Shown here: piece by piece, positions 1 through 8,418 of the stretch
How the letters are laid out: the number at the start of each line of letters is the position of its first letter
Numbering within the stretch: position 1 is the stretch's first letter
From: Bradyrhizobium sp. 141
GTDB taxonomy: Bacteria > Pseudomonadota > Alphaproteobacteria > Rhizobiales > Xanthobacteraceae
Direction: 5' to 3'
Assembly: GCF_023074055.1 (NCBI RefSeq)
Contig: NZ_JADPKR010000039.1
Coordinates: forward strand, 1 to 64,000
DNA length: 64,000 nucleotides
Translations under genes and position numbers: made by a program
Notes under the pieces: generated by a model
What the model saw: only the letters and a program-made list of their open reading frames with translations
What the model was told of the DNA's origin: nothing
Database searches by the model: none

Positions 1-162
1 GCCGAGGAAGCCGCAGGTGCCCTTGATGGTGTGGACCAGGCGGAAGATGTTATCCAGGATCTTGGCGTTGTTCGGCTCCTGCTCGAACTTCACCAGCTGG
101 TTGTCCACGGTGTCCAGGCTCTCGCTGGTCTCCGTCAAAAACTCCCGCAACAGATCATCCAT
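1..162 (-). CDS. cheA: Chemotaxis histidine kinase CheA, N-terminal part (cut by window edge)
   Basis: Only the first 54 codons lie in the window; the gene runs off the left edge. They encode the start of an Hpt (P1) domain, with the pattern LVHTIKGTCGF. His44 in that pattern is the residue expected to be autophosphorylated and to pass phosphate to CheY and CheB. The ATG at 162 begins MDDLLREFLTETSESLD, typical of alphaproteobacterial CheA. The rest of a chemotaxis operon probably lies outside the window. A stand-alone Hpt protein is possible, but the TIKGTCGFLG form is characteristic of CheA. Confidence 0.8.
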   Translation of the reverse strand, partial: MDDLLREFLTETSESLDTVDNQLVKFEQEPNNAKILDNIFRLVHTIKGTCGFLG

Positions 163-576
163 GAAAACGCCTTACTGAGCTGGACTTCGACGCCTGGGCC
201 GCGCTTGGAATCGACGGAAGCCCTCTTTCGATCGTTAGACATCCCCTTTCACGGTCCCGTTAATTTCATCCTCCGTGCTAATACGGATATTGAAGAGAAG
301 TTTGCCGTTCGGCTGCACGCAAGGGCGCTTTTCGACAAAACCGTCATCGCGCCGCGGCGGCGAGAAGCGTGAGGTCAACGCGCCGAGACGGCGCGGCGGG
401 ACGCACGAGAAAGTCCTGCTCGTGAAGGACGATAGGCACGGCCTGCACAGGATTGAACGAAGCCGTCCGCAATCGAGGGCGCCCTCGCGGCCGTTGTTTC
501 GCGCTTGCCGAGATCGGCAAAGTTCGCGCTTTCGGTAAACGAACCGTTACCCCTGACCGCTGCGGCGCGCGCGGCG
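163..576. other. Gene-free stretch between cheA and a receiver gene
   Basis: No open frame here has a credible start and a recognisable protein. cheA starts on the left and the receiver gene ends on the right, both on the minus strand. The stretch probably holds the cheA promoter, but I see no clear consensus promoter. Confidence 0.4.
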
Positions 577-1050
577 CTAACCCAGTCGCGCGGCCGACGC
601 AATGTCGCGGTGCTCCGCCAGGCAATCGTTGATGGCGGCGAGCAGCGCGTGCGGCGTGAACGGCTTGCGCAGGCAGCGTGCGGCCCCGAGCTCCAGCGCC
701 ATCCGGAGGAAATCGGGTGCAGGCGAATTCAGATTGGCGAAGGCGTAGCCCGACATCGCGATCAGCGGAATGACAGGCGCCCGCTCGTGGAAAATCCGGA
801 TCGATTCGAACCCGCGCATGTGTGGCATGAAGATGTCGACGATCATCAAATCGAACTGTTCGTGTTCGAGTGCCCGCAGTCCGGCTTCACCTCCCTCGGC
901 GATCGTGACCCGAAAATTGTTGCGCTGGAGATAGATCTCGATGGCCATGCAGACCATCGGATCGTCGTCGACAACGAGAATATGGCGCAGGCCGTCTCGT
1001 CCCATTTGAGCGTCCCGTTTCGGCAATTCAATCATGGAGCCGTGGCGCAC
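577..1050 (-). CDS. Stand-alone CheY-like response regulator receiver
   Basis: This 157-residue protein is a single receiver domain with no output domain. The acidic pocket (VVDDD, residues 26-30), the phospho-accepting Asp72 (MIVDIFMP), the switch Ser100 (AMSGY) and the conserved Lys129 (RKPF) are all present, so it should be phosphorylatable. The GTG at 1050 is preferred because AGAGGAG lies six bases upstream; the next in-frame ATG codons are at residues 6 and 16. Between strand 4 and the conserved Lys the protein is longer than CheY (YAFANLNSPAPDF). It lies upstream of cheA on the same strand and near an orphan Hpt gene, so a phosphorelay role is plausible; its partner is unknown. Confidence 0.85.
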   Translation of the reverse strand: MRHGSMIELPKRDAQMGRDGLRHILVVDDDPMVCMAIEIYLQRNNFRVTIAEGGEAGLRALEHEQFDLMIVDIFMPHMRGFESIRIFHERAPVIPLIAMSGYAFANLNSPAPDFLRMALELGAARCLRKPFTPHALLAAINDCLAEHRDIASAARLG

Positions 1051-1489
1051 GCCTTTCTCCTCTGGTTTCGATCGAGAAATGGATGGTTGCTAATGTCGTT
1101 GGAGGCGCCGGGAAAACGAAGACGATGGACGCGAAATCTGCGACCGGGCGGCGCCATGATCGGGAGCAATGGCGGATGATTGTAAGCACTCGTCCGATGC
1201 AAGAGGATGCGCGTGTCGACCGGTGTCCGATTGCAGCACGGATGCAATGCTTCCGGCCCATGAAGGCCCCTTGCCGATTTTTCCCGCGCCCCTTGCAGGA
1301 CAGGCGCGCAGGCTCCGCAGCGAATCAGCGCGTCACACTTATTTTCCGCCGCGAATGCCCCAGGCTGTCTGCCCTCTAAAGGGTATATGGACATCTCCAC
1401 AACCATTACAATATGTTTTCCTGCCGCGCAACTGGATGACGAACAGGCGCGGCACCGATCGGAATATCGAACACGCCAGATTGACCTGC
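1051..1489. other. Gene-free stretch upstream of the decayed Crp/Fnr copy
   Basis: Several overlapping open frames exist on both strands, but none has a recognisable domain. The stretch lies between the receiver gene, read leftward, and the Crp/Fnr remnant, read rightward, so it probably holds divergent promoters. Confidence 0.35.
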
Positions 1490-1634
1490 ATGACCGCGAG
1501 CCGCCACCTGCCCAATCAGTTGCTGCAAATGCTCGATGCGGCAGAGTTCGATCTGCTGCGCCCTCATCTCGCAACAGTGGAAATGGTCAGGGAAACTGTC
1601 TTGGGCGAGGCGGGCACCGCGCTACCACATGCGA
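1490..1634 (+). pseudogene. Decayed N-terminal fragment of a Crp/Fnr-type regulator
   Basis: From the ATG at 1490 the frame reads MTASRHLPNQLLQMLDAAEF, followed by DLLRPHLATVEM and VLGEAGT. This closely parallels the start of the intact Crp/Fnr gene just downstream (DYELIRPHLRTVDL, VLVETGE). After about residue 45 the similarity stops, and the expected YFPHRGVIS core is not found in any frame. The frame continues open to 1885 without family features and overlaps the start of the intact gene. I infer a truncated, scrambled copy of a similar gene rather than a working protein. Confidence 0.55.
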
Positions 1635-1823
1635 CTGTGCGGGAACCTTGCGTTCGCGACTCCACGCGCCCCGACTGCACGCCAGTACGATCGTCCGATG
1701 TGCCACGGTCGGACATCTTGTCCCAATTGCCAATATATCCCGACGGGAAGATGATGGAACTTGCTCGCCCAGGGAGCGGTTTCACCTGCCGCGACCCGCT
1801 GTTGCAGGAGAGGGGAGGCAGCT

Positions 1824-2531
1824 TTGGAAACGATGGTGCGCCCATCCAACGGTTTCCTGTCCGCACTGCCGGCGGACGATTATGAACTGATCCGCCCGCA
1901 CCTGCGAACAGTTGATCTGCCCCATGACGCGGTGCTGGTCGAGACCGGCGAGACGCTCAAGCGCGCTTATTTTCCTCACCGCGGTGTCATCTCGCTGGTG
2001 GTGAAACTCGCCAAGGGTGAGCATGTGCAGGTCGCCATGATCGGCCGCGACAGCCTGCTCGGGACGCTCTCGACCATGGGCGATGCGTGCGCGTTGAACA
2101 CCGCCATCGTGCTGGTGCCGGGCCTTGCGTCGGTGATGGATCTCGACCGGCTGCGCATCGCCGCCGACCAGAGTAGCACCCTGCGCACGTTGCTGACGCG
2201 CCACGGGCTGGCGGTTTACGCCCAGGTCCAGCAGACCGCGGGCTGCAACGCCGCCCATCCGGTCGAGGCACGGCTGTCGCGCTGCCTGTTGCACACTCAT
2301 GATCTGTCGGGCGACTACCGGCTGCTGCTGACCCAGGAGGCCATGGCACAGATGATCGGGGCGCGGCGCAACAGCGTGTCGCTGGTCGCCAATACATTGC
2401 AGCAGGCCAATTTCATCCATTACAGCCGCGGGCACATCCAGATCGTCAACCTCGACGGCCTGCGCCAGACGGCGTGCGAATGCTACGCCACCGTGAAGGC
2501 CCAGTACGACCGGCTGCTCGGCCCGCGCTGA
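1824..2531 (+). CDS. Crp/Fnr-family transcriptional regulator
   Basis: This is a roughly 235-residue regulator with an N-terminal cyclic-nucleotide-binding-like beta-barrel (LIRPHLRTVDL through YFPHRGVISLVV to MIGRDSLLG) and a C-terminal winged helix (LTQEAMAQMIGARRNSVS, then ILYSRG-like HYSRGHIQIVN). No N-terminal cysteine cluster for an Fe-S centre is present, so it is not a classical oxygen-sensing Fnr. The cAMP-pocket RxS pattern is not evident; the ligand is unknown. The TTG at 1824 is favoured because AGGGGAGG lies five bases upstream; the ATG at 1833 is the alternative. It sits directly after a decayed copy of a related gene. Confidence 0.85.
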   Translation: METMVRPSNGFLSALPADDYELIRPHLRTVDLPHDAVLVETGETLKRAYFPHRGVISLVVKLAKGEHVQVAMIGRDSLLGTLSTMGDACALNTAIVLVPGLASVMDLDRLRIAADQSSTLRTLLTRHGLAVYAQVQQTAGCNAAHPVEARLSRCLLHTHDLSGDYRLLLTQEAMAQMIGARRNSVSLVANTLQQANFIHYSRGHIQIVNLDGLRQTACECYATVKAQYDRLLGPR

Positions 2532-2681
2532 CCGCGGCTCGCATGGTAAACTGCCGGCTAATGCCGGCCCGCAAACACCTCATGTCCTGCTACCGGAACT
2601 GAAATTCGAATGCCGTAGACACTGGGGGTGCCCTCGCGCCGGGACGTGCCGCGCGACAATGACCATGATCAAGGCTAGGCC

Positions 2682-3056
2682 ATGTTTGAAGTCACCGTCG
2701 CGCCCGCGCAGAAGGCGCTCGATGCCGAACCCGCGCGCGAGCCGCGCGCGTACGAAGCGCTGGTGCGCGAGATCGGCGAAGACGGTGCCTGTGAAGTGCG
2801 CGACGTGTTCTGGAGCGAGACCTGCGGGCGCCTGCAACTGTTCCGCACGCTCTCGCTCGCGCAGCACCACGCCAGGATCGCGCGCGAAGCGCATTCGCTG
2901 AAGAGCGCGGCCGGGACGTTCGGCTATGTCAGGCTCGCGACGCTGGCATTGACGCTGGAGAGGTCGGCCGAGAGGCTCGGCGATGTCGAATTCCGCGACC
3001 TCCTGGACCGGATGGATGCCGCCTATGCCGCCGCGCGCGCACAGGAGCCGCGCTAA
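2682..3056 (+). CDS. Hpt domain-containing phosphotransfer protein
   Basis: This 124-residue protein is dominated by one four-helix Hpt domain. The motif EAHSLKSAAGTFG places the phospho-accepting His at residue 71, followed by the usual Lys and Gly positions. There is no kinase or receiver domain, so it would act as a free phosphate shuttle between a kinase and a response regulator. The orphan receiver at 577-1050 and the regulators that follow are candidate partners by proximity only. The ATG at 2682 has a weak purine-rich site upstream. Confidence 0.8.
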   Translation: MFEVTVAPAQKALDAEPAREPRAYEALVREIGEDGACEVRDVFWSETCGRLQLFRTLSLAQHHARIAREAHSLKSAAGTFGYVRLATLALTLERSAERLGDVEFRDLLDRMDAAYAAARAQEPR

Positions 3057-3154
3057 CCACGCGCGCGTGCATTCCGCCGTACTTCTACGGTTTGCGATTT
3101 TTAGAGATGGCTAATCATAGGTGGTGATAGTCGCGGGAAACCAGGAGGGTTTCC

Positions 3155-3403
3155 ATGTTCACCTACGAGACCGCGGACCAGAAGGAGGTTCGCCGCTTCC
3201 GTATCGCACAGTTCAACGGCCGGATGGCGACGGTGAGGGCTGGCGAGTCGACGGTGACCGGCTTCGTGCGTTCGGTGCTGGAGCAGGAATCGAGCATGCC
3301 CCCCCGCTGGACCATCACCATCATCCCGAACGGACCGAAGGAAGAGATCAAGCCGCTGCGTCCCGCCTCGCGCGCGCGTCCCTTCGCCGAAGACTATTTC
3401 TGA
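3155..3403 (+). CDS. Small hypothetical protein (82 aa)
   Basis: This is a short soluble protein with no signal peptide or membrane segment. It has an excellent ribosome site (AGGAGGG) about six bases before the ATG at 3155, which supports it as a real gene. The sequence is mostly beta-prone (RRFRIAQFNGRMATVRAG, then RWTITIIPNG) and ends in a basic, Pro-rich tail. I do not recognise a family. It lies between the Hpt gene and the convergent LuxR-type gene, within a signalling neighbourhood. Confidence 0.65.
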   Translation: MFTYETADQKEVRRFRIAQFNGRMATVRAGESTVTGFVRSVLEQESSMPPRWTITIIPNGPKEEIKPLRPASRARPFAEDYF

Positions 3404-3476
3404 GCGCGATCGGGTTCTCGAGAGATATCTTCCGGCCTTTGTCCGCACCGCCTGCCGGCGATGCAACACGCCAGCC

Positions 3477-4100
3477 TCAATCAATCGAATGCAGCAGCGC
3501 CGCACGGACGAGATCCGCGGTGTTGCGCGCACCGAGCTTGCGCATCGCCTCGGCACGATGGCTCTCGAAGGTGCGCGGACTGATCTGCATCCGAAGCGCG
3601 CCCTGCTTGTTCGAGTAACCCTCGCTGATCAGCCTCAGCACCTCGCGCTCGCGCTTGGTCAGCCGCTTCTGGCCCGACAGGCCGAGGAGTTCGGCGCTCG
3701 GCACGCGCTGGGCTTGCTGTGCGCGGACGGCCTTCGATTCTGCGTCCTCGACACTGGACGGGATCGACAAGCCACCCTTGTGAGGACCCGCAAGCTGCTT
3801 GACCAGGCCGCAAACCCGCTCGGTCTGGGCCAGCGCGTTTTCGACCACCCGCTGCAAATAGGCACGATCGCCGGTCACAGGCGCGAGCTGATCGCTGTGA
3901 TGCTTGATCTCGCCCATGTAGAGCAGCAGCGCAGTCAGGGGGCCGTTGAGCTCGCGGGCGATGGCAGCGGCCATTTCGTCGGCCGCCTTGGCCCGGGCGG
4001 CGCTCAGGCGGACGAAATCGAGCTCTTCAGTTGGAGCAGCGCTGCTTTCGTACCATTCCGACGGCCGCGAATCGGTGGCCGTATCATTCTGTGACCCCAT
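3477..4100 (-). CDS. LuxR-type regulator with degenerate histidine-kinase-like segment
   Basis: The C-terminal 60 residues form a LuxR/GerE helix-turn-helix (LTKREREVLRLISEGYSNK, then ISPRTFESHRAEAMRKLGAR). In place of the usual receiver, residues about 33-105 resemble the dimerisation helices of an NtrB-like kinase: IARELNGPLTALLLYMGEI matches the pattern I-A-H-E-L-N-x-P-L. The phospho-accepting His is replaced by Arg49, and no ATPase domain follows. It cannot be a normal kinase or response regulator; the segment may serve for dimerisation or docking. The ATG at 4100 was chosen; a GTG three codons upstream is possible. Confidence 0.8.
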   Translation of the reverse strand: MGSQNDTATDSRPSEWYESSAAPTEELDFVRLSAARAKAADEMAAAIARELNGPLTALLLYMGEIKHHSDQLAPVTGDRAYLQRVVENALAQTERVCGLVKQLAGPHKGGLSIPSSVEDAESKAVRAQQAQRVPSAELLGLSGQKRLTKREREVLRLISEGYSNKQGALRMQISPRTFESHRAEAMRKLGARNTADLVRAALLHSID

Positions 4101-4433
4101 GTCACTCACTTAGCGGAACCGGGGGCGATCGGTGGTTAACTTTTTGCTCCGTAAGACTACGGTGATTTCGGCGGTTTTGCGCTAAAATGGCGGCGCCGGC
4201 ACAATTTGTGCTTGCGTCGCGCGCCGTCCGATCCCGCAGGGGTTGAGTTTCCTGCGAGATCTTGGGCAAACGGGCCGAAAATTCCTTAACCGCCGCTTCC
4301 GCCCGAGGCCGCCCCCCGGCTTTTACGGAATAATTAACGGCGACTTGCTTCTCTTAGCAGGTTGAGAGCGCGCAAATGCCTCCACGCATTGGGCCCGCAC
4401 GCCCGCGGGACACGCTGCGAAAGATTGCGTGCC

Positions 4434-5597
4434 ATGGACGAGATCGATCGGCTGTCGGAATTCCTGCAGAGGCTGACGCCGCTGTCGCGCAGCTGTCTGC
4501 TCAGTGAGCTGGAGCGGCTCGATCTGTGCGGCATCGACATGCCGGGCTCGGCCGACGTCCAGTCCCGCTTGCGCGCCGAGTTTCGCAAGGACGGATCGAC
4601 CCAGGCGCGTGCCACCAGCCCGTCGCGCTATTTCTTCGCGCCGCTCGAGCTGCTCCTGATCGACGGCGCGCCCGAGCACGCCAATATGGGGCGGATCTCG
4701 CGCAACACCCTCACCCCGATCTGGGAGTGGATCTGCCGCGACCTGCTGCCGACCATGGCACGCGACTACATCAAGGCGATCGGCGACCAGGTTGCCGCCA
4801 ACAATCCGAAGGAAGTCCTGAAGATCGCATCGACCTTCCAGACCAAGGTCGTCAAGGTGCTCGAGAGCACCTTCGCTTCGGCGGAGAGCACCGAATTTGC
4901 GCGCGCCAAGCTCGCCCAGTACACGGCGTCACGCAGCGCCTTCGGCGACGTCAGGAAGATGCAGCATGTGCTGCGCGCCGGCGATGCGCTGCCGAAATTC
5001 AATGAAAAACTGCCTGCAAAAATTACGAGATTCGACGACGGCCAGGTTGCCCAGATCACCGCGCAGCTCGACGCCTTCAAGAAGGCTCATCCCGACGCAC
5101 TGCCCTTCGCGCTGACGCTGGTGGCGAGGCGCCTTGCGACACCCTGGCAATTGGTGCGCCTCGCCACCAAGACCGCCGCGAGCAAGAGCCCCGCCGACGT
5201 CGCCGCAGCGCCCTATGCCTGCGTCGTTCCCATGGTGCTCGACCGGCTCGACGACAAGCGCCTCGCGCTTCGCATCGCGCTCCGGCACAACCGGGTGCTG
5301 GTCGCCCGCGACCTGCTCACCGAGATCTACGACACCGAATATGCCCTCAAGGTGCGCATCGACGGCATCGAAAACTGCGAATGGGGTATCCGGCTCCAGC
5401 AATTGATGGATGCGATCGCGGCGCTGGTGTCCGCCGAGGTGAGCCGCTTCCCTTCCAATGTCGGCCACATCCTCGGCTCTCGCCGGCTGCGCAGCCACGA
5501 CACGCTCGGCGGCAAGCTGACTTACCTGGCCTGGAAGGGACGCGACGCGATGCAGGACGGCGCGGCGGCGTTTCGCAAATTGATCGGGCAGACCTGA
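4434..5597 (+). CDS. Conserved hypothetical protein (387 aa), helical
   Basis: This is a largely alpha-helical soluble protein with no signal peptide or membrane segment. The ATG at 4434 (MDEIDRLSEFLQRLTPLSR) is the first conventional start; the frame is open upstream to a TTG at 4362. Repeated two-helix units in the second half (VPMVLDRLDDKRLALRIALRH, VARDLLTEIYD) recall helical-repeat scaffolds, but I do not recognise a named domain. The codon use matches the rest of the window. Its neighbours are signalling genes, which gives no firm hint of function. Confidence 0.7.
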   Translation: MDEIDRLSEFLQRLTPLSRSCLLSELERLDLCGIDMPGSADVQSRLRAEFRKDGSTQARATSPSRYFFAPLELLLIDGAPEHANMGRISRNTLTPIWEWICRDLLPTMARDYIKAIGDQVAANNPKEVLKIASTFQTKVVKVLESTFASAESTEFARAKLAQYTASRSAFGDVRKMQHVLRAGDALPKFNEKLPAKITRFDDGQVAQITAQLDAFKKAHPDALPFALTLVARRLATPWQLVRLATKTAASKSPADVAAAPYACVVPMVLDRLDDKRLALRIALRHNRVLVARDLLTEIYDTEYALKVRIDGIENCEWGIRLQQLMDAIAALVSAEVSRFPSNVGHILGSRRLRSHDTLGGKLTYLAWKGRDAMQDGAAAFRKLIGQT

Positions 5598-5613
5598 TAT
5601 CGCGCGGCGCGCT

Positions 5614-5706
5614 TTAATGCGCGCGCGGCAGGTACAGGAACCGATCGAGAAATCGCCCTGACATCACGGTTCTGAACCACCAATACATCATTCGCCGCGT
5701 CGTCAT
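5614..5706 (-). CDS. Possible 30-residue small protein
   Basis: An ATG at 5706 starts a 30-codon frame reading MTTRRMMYWWFRTVMSG and ending RFLYLPRAH, then TAA. A GAGG lies nine bases upstream. The peptide is aromatic-rich and basic, so it could associate with a membrane. The stop codon falls in a GC-rich inverted repeat (about 5600-5627). There is no homology evidence here, and a chance frame is quite possible. Confidence 0.3.
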   Translation of the reverse strand: MTTRRMMYWWFRTVMSGRFLDRFLYLPRAH

Positions 5707-6224
5707 TGTCGTAATCCTCGACAGCCCACCACCGGCTGCGCCGAGCAATAGCGCAAGTGCAGCAACCCGCGTGTGATGCGCTTCACATTTGCGGCCGCGG
5801 GCCTGGCCGCGTTGTCGCAGAACCGTCGCGAGCGAAAGCGGAACATGCGCGCATCGCGGGAAAGAAGCGACGCGGCCCTGTTCACCGTCGTCGAGCAACA
5901 CTGGCCGCATCTCGAAAAAGCCACCGGCAATAATCCTCCGATCATCTGCCCTTGCTTCGAAAGGGCACACAATCGCATTGCCCGCCTCCGTCCATCGGCG
6001 AGCACGACGCTAATTACATCGCGCGAGAGAAAATTCGCGTGCGCTGGCAGTCGTTGCGCGTGCGGTGCTCGAGTATGCAAATTCTTTTCGAACAGACTGT
6101 CGAAAAATTAGCTCGAATTGCAGGGTTTAACGTTACTCAAATAATTCAAGAACGATGTGAAGCTCTCCTTATTTGAACCCACGCTCCGCGTTTAAGAAAC
6201 CGTCACGGAACGGGAGTGGTGTTG
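5707..6224. other. Gene-free, AT-richer spacer before the receiver-EAL gene
   Basis: I find no convincing protein in this stretch. The last 150 bases are noticeably AT-richer than the flanks and probably hold the promoter of the receiver-EAL gene. Short frames on both strands lack ribosome sites and family features. Confidence 0.4.
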
Positions 6225-7439
6225 ATGAACGATGGGATGGTTGAGCTCGTCGGACGAAGGCCTGTGACCTTCGGACGACGAAAGGTAACGCCGCGCGCCT
6301 GCGTGGCCGATAGCAAGCGGCATCTGCGCGCCTTTCTCAGCGAGGTGCTGGAGGATCTCGGCTTCGTCACCAGCGAATGCGCCAGCGCGGACGAACTGCA
6401 GACCGTGCTCGCCACAGATCTGCCGGACCTGATCCTGCTCGGCGTCGCCACTGACGGCATCGAGCCGGGAAGATTCCTTGAAATATTGGTGCGGGAGGCT
6501 TTTGCCGGCAAGGTTCTGGCCGTCGGCGCCCGCGAGTCGATCATCGTCAGGGCCGTGCAGCAGGTCGGCGAGGAATATGGTCTTACCATGCTGCCGCCGC
6601 TCACGACGCCCTTTGCCGCGGAAACGCTGCGCGAGCGCGTCGCCATGCTGCTGCCGGAGGAGCCGGCGCCGAGCCCGGCGGTGCATGTCGGCGAGGCCCT
6701 GCATGCCGGCTGGCTCGAGCTCTGGTACCAGCCCAAGATCGACGCGCGCACGCTGGTCCGCAGCGGCGCCGAGGCGCTGGTGCGGATGCGGCATCCGACC
6801 TGGGGCGTGGTGCCGCCGGCCTATTTCATTCCGGAGCCGCACGATCCGCATTTACGCGACCTGTCGGAGTTCGTGATCGCGCGCGCCATGCAGGACTGGC
6901 ACTATCTTCTGGAACAACAAAGCCCGGTCGATCTGTCGATCAATCTTCCGGCGTCCTATCTCAGGGAGCCGCAGGCGGTGCGCGATCTCTGCCGCAGCAT
7001 GCCGACGCATCCGGCCTTCGGTGGGCTGACGGTCGAGATCGACAGCGAAGAGGCGATCGGCGACCTCGATCACCTCGCCGAGGTCGCGCGCGAGGTCGGC
7101 CTGCACAATATCGGCTTGTCGATCGACAATCTCGGCGCCAACTGGCCGGCGCTGATGGGCCTGGACAAGATTCCCTTCGTCAAGCTGAAGGCCGACCGGC
7201 AGTTCGTCACCGGCAGCGGCAACGATCGGCTCAAGCGCACGGTGTGCCGTCACATCGTCGAGCTCGCGCAGGGCTATGGCGCGCGCAGTGTGGCCCAGGG
7301 GGTCGAGAGCCGCTCCGACCTCGTTGCGGCCAACGAGCTCGGCTTCGACCTCGTGCAGGGCTTTCTGTTCGGCAAGCCGATGCCGCTGAAGAAATTTGCA
7401 CGGAGCACGCTGACGCGAACGGTGATGGGGCAGGCGTGA
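6225..7439 (+). CDS. Receiver-EAL protein with degenerate active sites
   Basis: Residues about 22-140 form a receiver-like domain in which the phospho-accepting Asp is Gly73 (LILLGVATDG). Residues about 148-395 form an EAL domain. EAL domains normally cleave cyclic di-GMP to pGpG. The signature Glu (AEALVRM), the Asn (SINLP) and VEI Glu are kept. The usual DDFG pair reads SIDNLGANW, and the AEGVE motif reads AQGVES, so the second metal Asp and a key Glu are lost. I infer a non-catalytic or weak c-di-GMP binding protein. The ATG at 6225 has ACGGGAG nine bases upstream; a TTG at 6222 and GTG codons just before it are alternatives. Confidence 0.82.
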   Translation: MNDGMVELVGRRPVTFGRRKVTPRACVADSKRHLRAFLSEVLEDLGFVTSECASADELQTVLATDLPDLILLGVATDGIEPGRFLEILVREAFAGKVLAVGARESIIVRAVQQVGEEYGLTMLPPLTTPFAAETLRERVAMLLPEEPAPSPAVHVGEALHAGWLELWYQPKIDARTLVRSGAEALVRMRHPTWGVVPPAYFIPEPHDPHLRDLSEFVIARAMQDWHYLLEQQSPVDLSINLPASYLREPQAVRDLCRSMPTHPAFGGLTVEIDSEEAIGDLDHLAEVAREVGLHNIGLSIDNLGANWPALMGLDKIPFVKLKADRQFVTGSGNDRLKRTVCRHIVELAQGYGARSVAQGVESRSDLVAANELGFDLVQGFLFGKPMPLKKFARSTLTRTVMGQA

Positions 7440-7449
7440 GGCAGGAGCC

Positions 7450-8310
7450 TCACGCAAACCGGCGCGCGAAGAAGACGCAGGCAACCACGAGTGCAGTTGC
7501 GACGATCGTGCTCCAGGCGACGGGCTCGTGCAGCAACAGGCCCGCGAGCGCAAGTCCAAAGAACGGTTGGAGCTGTTGCAGCTGGCCAACGCGCGCGATG
7601 CCGCCGATCGCGAGGCCGCGGTACCAGAAGATGAAGCCGACGAACATGCTGAAGATCGAGACGTAAGCGAGCCCGATCCAGGCGGGCACGCCGACGCCGC
7701 TCCAGCTCGGCGGCCAGGTCCATAGCGCGACCGGCACCATCAGCGGCAGCGCAAGCAGCAGCGCCCAGGAGATCACCTGCCAGCCGCCGAGCCGGCGCGA
7801 CAGCGCGGCGCCTTCGGCATAGCCGAGGCCGCACAGCACGATGGCGGCGACCATCAGGAGATCGCCGGTGAGCGAGGCCGATCCGTCGCCGGACAAGGCA
7901 AAGCCGGCCACCGTGGCACTGCCGAGGACCGCGAACACCCAGAACAGCGGCTGCGGCCGCTCGCCGCCGCGCAGCACGGCGAAGATCGCCGTCGACAATG
8001 GCAGCAAGCCGATGAAGACGATCGAATGTGCCGAGGTGATGTGCTGGAGCGCGAGCGCCGTCAACAGGGGGAAGCCGACCACGACGCCCACGGCGACGAT
8101 GACGAGCGAGGCGAGATCCTTTCGCTGCGGCCGCACCTGACGGAGCAGGCCGAGTACGGCCAGACCAATCAGCGCGGCGATGACCGCGCGCGCCGACGTC
8201 AGGAACAGCGCCGAGAAGCCGCCGACCGCCACGCGCGTCGCCGGCAACGAGCCGCTGAAGATGATGACGCCGAGAAGCCCATTGCCCCAGCCGCTGCCCG
8301 CAGATTGCAT
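7450..8310 (-). CDS. EamA/DMT-family inner-membrane transporter
   Basis: This 286-residue protein is almost entirely hydrophobic, with about ten predicted membrane helices in two EamA repeats. The drug/metabolite transporter family exports or imports amino acids, metabolites or drugs; the substrate cannot be read from the sequence. The second repeat ends in PFFGLALAGLLLHEPV, the usual family pattern. It converges on the receiver-EAL gene with a spacer of only ten bases. It is a different protein from the second EamA gene at about 17 kb. Confidence 0.85.
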   Translation of the reverse strand: MQSAGSGWGNGLLGVIIFSGSLPATRVAVGGFSALFLTSARAVIAALIGLAVLGLLRQVRPQRKDLASLVIVAVGVVVGFPLLTALALQHITSAHSIVFIGLLPLSTAIFAVLRGGERPQPLFWVFAVLGSATVAGFALSGDGSASLTGDLLMVAAIVLCGLGYAEGAALSRRLGGWQVISWALLLALPLMVPVALWTWPPSWSGVGVPAWIGLAYVSIFSMFVGFIFWYRGLAIGGIARVGQLQQLQPFFGLALAGLLLHEPVAWSTIVATALVVACVFFARRFA

Positions 8311-8418
8311 GTCCGTCCCATTTTTTTGAGTCGCGACATTGGGGCTTCCGCGCGCGCGAGACCAGTCACAATTTCACAATCCGGCGAAACTGTACGGCGG
8401 CGCCGACATGATCGTCGG

